Shown: positions 61,901-64,000 of the stretch, piece after piece
Layout: each line of letters begins with the position of its first letter
Position numbering within the stretch: position 1 is the first letter of the stretch
Origin: Linnemannia elongata
Taxonomy: Eukaryota > Mortierellomycota > Mortierellomycetes > Mortierellales > Mortierellaceae
NCBI GenBank assembly: GCA_036320915.1
Contig: JAXBDG010000016.1
Coordinates: 1,508,758 to 1,572,757 of the forward strand
Direction of reading: 5' to 3'
Length of the DNA: 64,000 bases
Notes under the pieces: generated by a model
The model's database searches: none
Told to the model about the DNA's origin: nothing
The model's input: only the letters and a program-made list of their open reading frames with translations
Program-made: the position numbers and the translations under genes

Positions 61901-63124
61901 TACTTCTGGCCACGGATGGCAAGGGATACCAAGGCGTATGTGAACTCATGTGAACAGTGTCAACGGAATAAGCCCATCCTACACCACAAGGTGGGCCTGT
62001 TTACACCTCTAGAAATCCCTTCCCAACGATGGGAAACGGTATCCATGGACTTCGTCGTTCAACTTCCAAAGACAGCGCATGGATATGATGCCATCACAGT
62101 TTTTGTTGACAAACTGTCCAAGCAGGTTCACTTTTGCGCCAGCCACACTACTGACTCTGCGGCTGATGTTGCTCGCCTCTTCTTTGACCAGGTCTTTCGA
62201 CTTCATGGTATGCCTCGAGCCTTTATTTCTGATAGGGACACCAAGTTCACAGGCAAGTTCTGGATGGCGCTCACCAAACTTCTAGGCATTAAACAGAACA
62301 TGTCCACCGCTTTTCACCCTCAATCGGACGGCCAAACAGAACGAGCCAACAGGACCCTAGAAGAGATGCTACGATCCTACATTTCCTACCATCAACGAGA
62401 CTGGGACAAGTTCCTTTCTATGATGGAGTTCGCCTACAACAACTCTGTCAATCCATCCACCGGCGTTTCGCCCTTCCTTCTTAATCAAGGATTCCATCCT
62501 TTCGTACCAGCATCACTCATTACCCCCACCACCACCTCAGCACCCGCTGTTGCAGACTTTATTCAGCAACAGTCTTCTGTTCTGGCTCTCGCCCAGGACA
62601 CAATCGCCCAGGCACAACTACAACAAAAGCACTACGCCGACAAGTTCCGTCAACCAGTTTCCTTTGCAGTCGGCGACTTGGTACTATTAAGTACCGAGCA
62701 CATCTCCGCCGCAACCCATGCCAACAGGCCTTCCAAGAAACTGGAGCCTAATTTTGTCGGCCCTTTCAAGATCATTGAGGCTGTCAACGATAACGCCTTC
62801 AAACTGGATCTTCCCCCCACCATGCGTCAACACCCAATCTTCAACGCTGATCTATTGAAACGTTACTCTCCATCTCCATCTATGTTTCCGGGAAGGACCC
62901 CTCCTCGCCCACCTCCCCTTCTTGTTGATGACAACGAGGAATATGAAGTCGATTGTATCCTAGACTACAAGATCGTCCGTGGATCGCCAAGATGGCTTGT
63001 GCAGTGGAAGGGCTATCCCTTAGAAGATGCCACCTGGGAACCCAAAGGAGCTTTGAAAAACGCCCAAGACATTCTCTCCGCATTCGAATCAACCCGCACC
63101 AAACACACCAGACGCACCAAGTAA
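58922..63124 (+). CDS. pol: Pol polyprotein of the gypsy element (about 1400 aa after the frameshift)
   Basis: The frame is open from the frameshift site and has no early ATG, consistent with translation only as a Gag-Pol fusion. Counting from 58922: a Ser/Thr-rich leader (about 35-110), a DHLPxxD repeat block (about 115-213), aspartic protease with LIDGGAEGDVVS (Asp near 272, DGG replacing the usual DSG or DTG), reverse transcriptase with VDYRGLNKIT and YLDD (about 621), RNase H with GTDASGFAVGALL, and integrase with an HHCC finger (about 965-1015). The integrase DDE triad is Asp in SMDFVV (about 1041), Asp in ISDRDTKF (about 1104) and Glu in QTERAN (about 1139). A GPF-type module and a C-terminal chromodomain (about 1340-1390, DYKIV, then WLVQWKGYP and ATWEP) close it. 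No frame break is seen. Confidence 0.96.
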   Translation, partial: RLGRAENQARLASHNHLHNPYLVYGRGLRDQITFDENKNSTLVNSHDSTATSSVSPSFTTSSTSSTSSLSSSFHTSSVSPLFIPPSSSYSFTRPFSPHLQHPSSHPSSDQLSLSLIDHLTSSDHLPISDHLRTTDHSTTTDHLPTTDHLPISDHLCTTDHSTTTDHLPTTDHLPISDHLCTTDHSTTTDHLPTTDHLLPTTDHLRTNNHLSTDTLSSTDPTDSPSTLSHTRSRHAKKGHIYLQSISTLYKNKKQLLTFTANINGMPARVLIDGGAEGDVVSSSFCRSNNEIVLKDSIPIPVILPNGTASFAHHTAFIRLHRDNYLDNLDTIVYPLRKYDLILGKPWLTQVNPMINWRTNEVVFTTGNNQTVHWTCRGFPRTKNNSPDVLISALNFATLAHDSPNSVFMAHVKLIPPPPRDPVTTPEIPEAVRHIVKVEFPDVFPSELPNHLPPDRGGSMRIDIDPHADPPVRPVIRLSIAELDELRKQLNDLLKKKFISTSTSPFGAPVLFVKKKDGSLRMCVDYRGLNKITRKNRHPLPRIDELIDRLRTAKCFSKLDLISGYYQMPIHPDDRYKTAFRTRYGHYEWNVVPFGLTNAPAAFSAMMKDALAPQIDKCVVLYLDDILIYSDNEKQHLKDLRAVLTLLRKAGLYAKLSKCSFMQEETEFLGHVLTKHGIKMNAGLVKAIQEWPTPTRQRHVQQFLGLCQYYHQYIDHYAHLALPLTTLLTSSSIFHWDQPQRDSFDALKKAVTTAPVLHIFDPALSTAVGTDASGFAVGALLFQMDRNGTSHPVAYTSRKMNAAERNYPTHEQELLAVVHALKTWRYYLDGTHFIVYTDHATLRHFPTQPNLTRRQARWMELFQEYDFDFRYKPGKDNIVPDALSRRPDYKWTTEDLFQLHSLVIGMDPDIKQRFEELYPKDPQLGPLLEEYRNSSPESRYYVDDGLLWTRIAGSVRLCVPQDPTLRTLILHNHHDAPIAGHLGFDKTYDALRRTYFWPRMARDTKAYVNSCEQCQRNKPILHHKVGLFTPLEIPSQRWETVSMDFVVQLPKTAHGYDAITVFVDKLSKQVHFCASHTTDSAADVARLFFDQVFRLHGMPRAFISDRDTKFTGKFWMALTKLLGIKQNMSTAFHPQSDGQTERANRTLEEMLRSYISYHQRDWDKFLSMMEFAYNNSVNPSTGVSPFLLNQGFHPFVPASLITPTTTSAPAVADFIQQQSSVLALAQDTIAQAQLQQKHYADKFRQPVSFAVGDLVLLSTEHISAATHANRPSKKLEPNFVGPFKIIEAVNDNAFKLDLPPTMRQHPIFNADLLKRYSPSPSMFPGRTPPRPPPLLVDDNEEYEVDCILDYKIVRGSPRWLVQWKGYPLEDATWEPKGALKNAQDILSAFESTRTKHTRRTK
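59266..59560 (+). repeat. 72-bp tandem repeat in pol (DHL repeats)
   Basis: The nucleotide repeat encodes 24-residue units DHLPISDHLCTTDHSTTTDH plus LPTT, present about three times, themselves built of six-residue DHLxxT steps. It lies between the frameshift site and the protease. Confidence 0.9.
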
Positions 63125-63177
63125 TCTACTATTTTATTTTAGTTATTTTTCTTCTTTTCTTTATATTCTTTTTTTTT

Positions 63178-63188
63178 AGGGGGAAGGA
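63178..63188 (+). other. Polypurine tract
   Basis: AGGGGGAAGGA immediately upstream of the 3' LTR, after a T-rich run. This is the expected plus-strand primer. Confidence 0.85.
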
Positions 63189-63334
63189 TGCAATAGTATA
63201 GCTCAGCCACTTCCCTCTCCACAGTTAAATAGTCAGTTGTAGTCATCCTTAATAAAACGACTTTTCACCTCCTTATTCCCTTTCAGCTAGTCCCTGAGTA
63301 TCAACATCCTTACCAACATCCTTAAGCTATTGCA
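63189..63334 (+). repeat. 3' LTR
   Basis: 146 bp, identical to the 5' LTR and followed by the CGTCA duplication at 63335-63339. Confidence 0.96.
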
Positions 63335-63339
63335 CGTCA

Positions 63340-63796
63340 GCAGTAAGCATAGACTCAGATATACATTAACTTATAAACTTTCATAAACCGATATGGCATA
63401 TGCAAAGAGAAATGAGAAAGAATGGAATAAAAACAGAAAAAAAAAATTATAATAGTTTTGGAACTTGTTATTTCGACCATTCAATCACCGGTAAGCATAT
63501 ACAGAAATGATAAAAGGTAGATTGATACAATGATATGGTGAATATTTGATAGGGGAGTAAAATACCAAACAAAAATAAAAAAAGTAAATGCATAAAAAAT
63601 ATCCATATCAAAATGTTCTTGCTTTAACATTGCCATCGCCAGAACTCATAGTCTGAGATACAAGGATAATGATTTGTTAATGTGAGAGTAAATTTTTATA
63701 AGACATAAATAAAAAAGAATTAAAACAATCAATAAATAAAATTGAATTAGAAAAAATTAAAATTCGCACATTCTCTTACAAAACCGTTGTTGCGAA
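63340..63796. other. AT-rich subtelomeric spacer
   Basis: No gene or repeat family is recognised. The stretch is strongly A/T-rich, with A tracts and AATAAA-like runs, and separates the retrotransposon from the terminal array. Confidence 0.6.
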
Positions 63797-64000
63797 CCTA
63801 GGGTTTTTTAGGTTTTTTTTTATGGTTTTTTTAGGGTTTTTTAGGGTTTTTTAGGGTTTTTTAGGGTTTTTTAGGGTTTTTTAGGGTTTTTTAGGGTTTT
63901 TTAGGGTTTTTTAGGGTTTTTTAGGGTTTTTTAGGGTTTTTTAGGGTTTTTTAGGGTTTAGGTTTTTAGGGTTTTTTAGGGTTTTTTAGGGTTTTTTAGG
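63797..64000 (+). repeat. Telomere-like TTTTTTAGGG array
   Basis: After a degenerate start (63797-63830, with TTTTTTAGG and a TTATGG variant), TTAGGG cores recur at exact 10-nt spacing from 63831 to 63956, giving the unit TTTTTTAGGG. One irregular TTTAGG/TTTTTAGGG interruption follows near 63957-63971, and more perfect units run to the window edge. The G-rich strand runs 5' to 3' toward the right end, the polarity of a right telomere. The same 10-mer is known as the telomere repeat of the plant genus Cestrum. Confidence 0.85.

Larger units (their letters stand above)
57577..63334 (+). mobile_element. Intact Ty3/gypsy LTR retrotransposon with chromodomain, 5.76 kb
   Basis: Two 146-bp LTRs (57577-57722 and 63189-63334) that I find identical base for base begin TGCAATAG and end CTATTGCA. 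A CGTCA duplication flanks the element. A primer-binding site follows the left LTR and a polypurine tract precedes the right one. Gag and Pol are both open and separated by a -1 frame change with a recognisable frameshift signal. The domain order protease, reverse transcriptase, RNase H, integrase, chromodomain defines a chromovirus-type Ty3/gypsy element. Identical LTRs imply a very recent insertion. Confidence 0.97.

Overview
The window reads as the right-hand end of a chromosome (or large contig) of a filamentous fungus, most likely an early-diverging Mucoromycota of the Mortierella type. The grounds are spliced genes with short GT-AG introns, fungal housekeeping orthologues, F-box/LRR genes, a very large ARM-like/NACHT/WD40 receptor-like protein, a hAT transposon and a chromodomain-bearing Ty3/gypsy element. 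The genus is an inference. The + strand ends in an array of the 10-mer TTTTTTAGGG in the orientation expected of a right telomere.

Left part (1-24.8 kb), mostly gene-dense: a secreted 127-aa protein resembling Streptomyces rodlins (437-820, -); a decayed coiled-coil gene (about 1.9-2.9 kb, -); an intact F-box/LRR gene (3157-4833, +); a coiled-coil protein with 11-residue repeats (4932-6853, -); an F-box pseudogene (about 7.87-9.26 kb, -); RPA3, the small replication protein A subunit, in four tiny exons (9502-10511, +); an ERGIC-53/EMP47-type cargo lectin in six exons (11705-14261, +); a 1032-aa low-complexity protein (14647-17848, -); a mitochondrial K+/H+ exchange-related protein (18737-20346, +); the ribosome-biogenesis GTPase NOG1 (20616-22800, +); and an unrecognised 381-aa protein (23393-24836, +).

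Middle part (24.8-50.5 kb), accessory: a 3.6-kb gene-poor stretch; a 2055-aa ARM-like/NACHT/pentapeptide/14xWD40 protein (29381-35548, +), perhaps with upstream leader exons; a cluster of small GC hairpins; a three-exon gene with a PD-(D/E)XK-like motif (36522-38056, -); a complete hAT transposon with 257-bp inverted repeats and 8-bp target duplication (38274-43285) inserted about 0.2 kb upstream of that gene; a tandem array of near-identical 411-bp units (about 43.40-45.15 kb); an HNH-like protein that recalls bacterial IcmJ/DotN (47254-47817, +); and an Mx-like dynamin GTPase (48530-50464, +).

Right part (50.5-64 kb), subtelomeric: about 6 kb of strand-asymmetric polypyrimidine then polypurine DNA, including a roughly 310-bp (GA)n tract and a roughly 1.7-kb GTGTAGAGAGAGAAAAAA minisatellite; then an intact Ty3/gypsy chromovirus-type retrotransposon with identical 146-bp LTRs (57577-63334) and a clear -1 frameshift signal between gag and pol; then AT-rich DNA and the terminal TTTTTTAGGG array. 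The gradient from housekeeping genes to mobile and satellite DNA to the terminal repeat supports the chromosome-end reading. The most novel points are the rodlin-like gene in a eukaryotic context, the 10-mer telomere-like repeat, the 411-bp satellite whose length is a multiple of three and is open except for one stop, and the IcmJ-like HNH protein.
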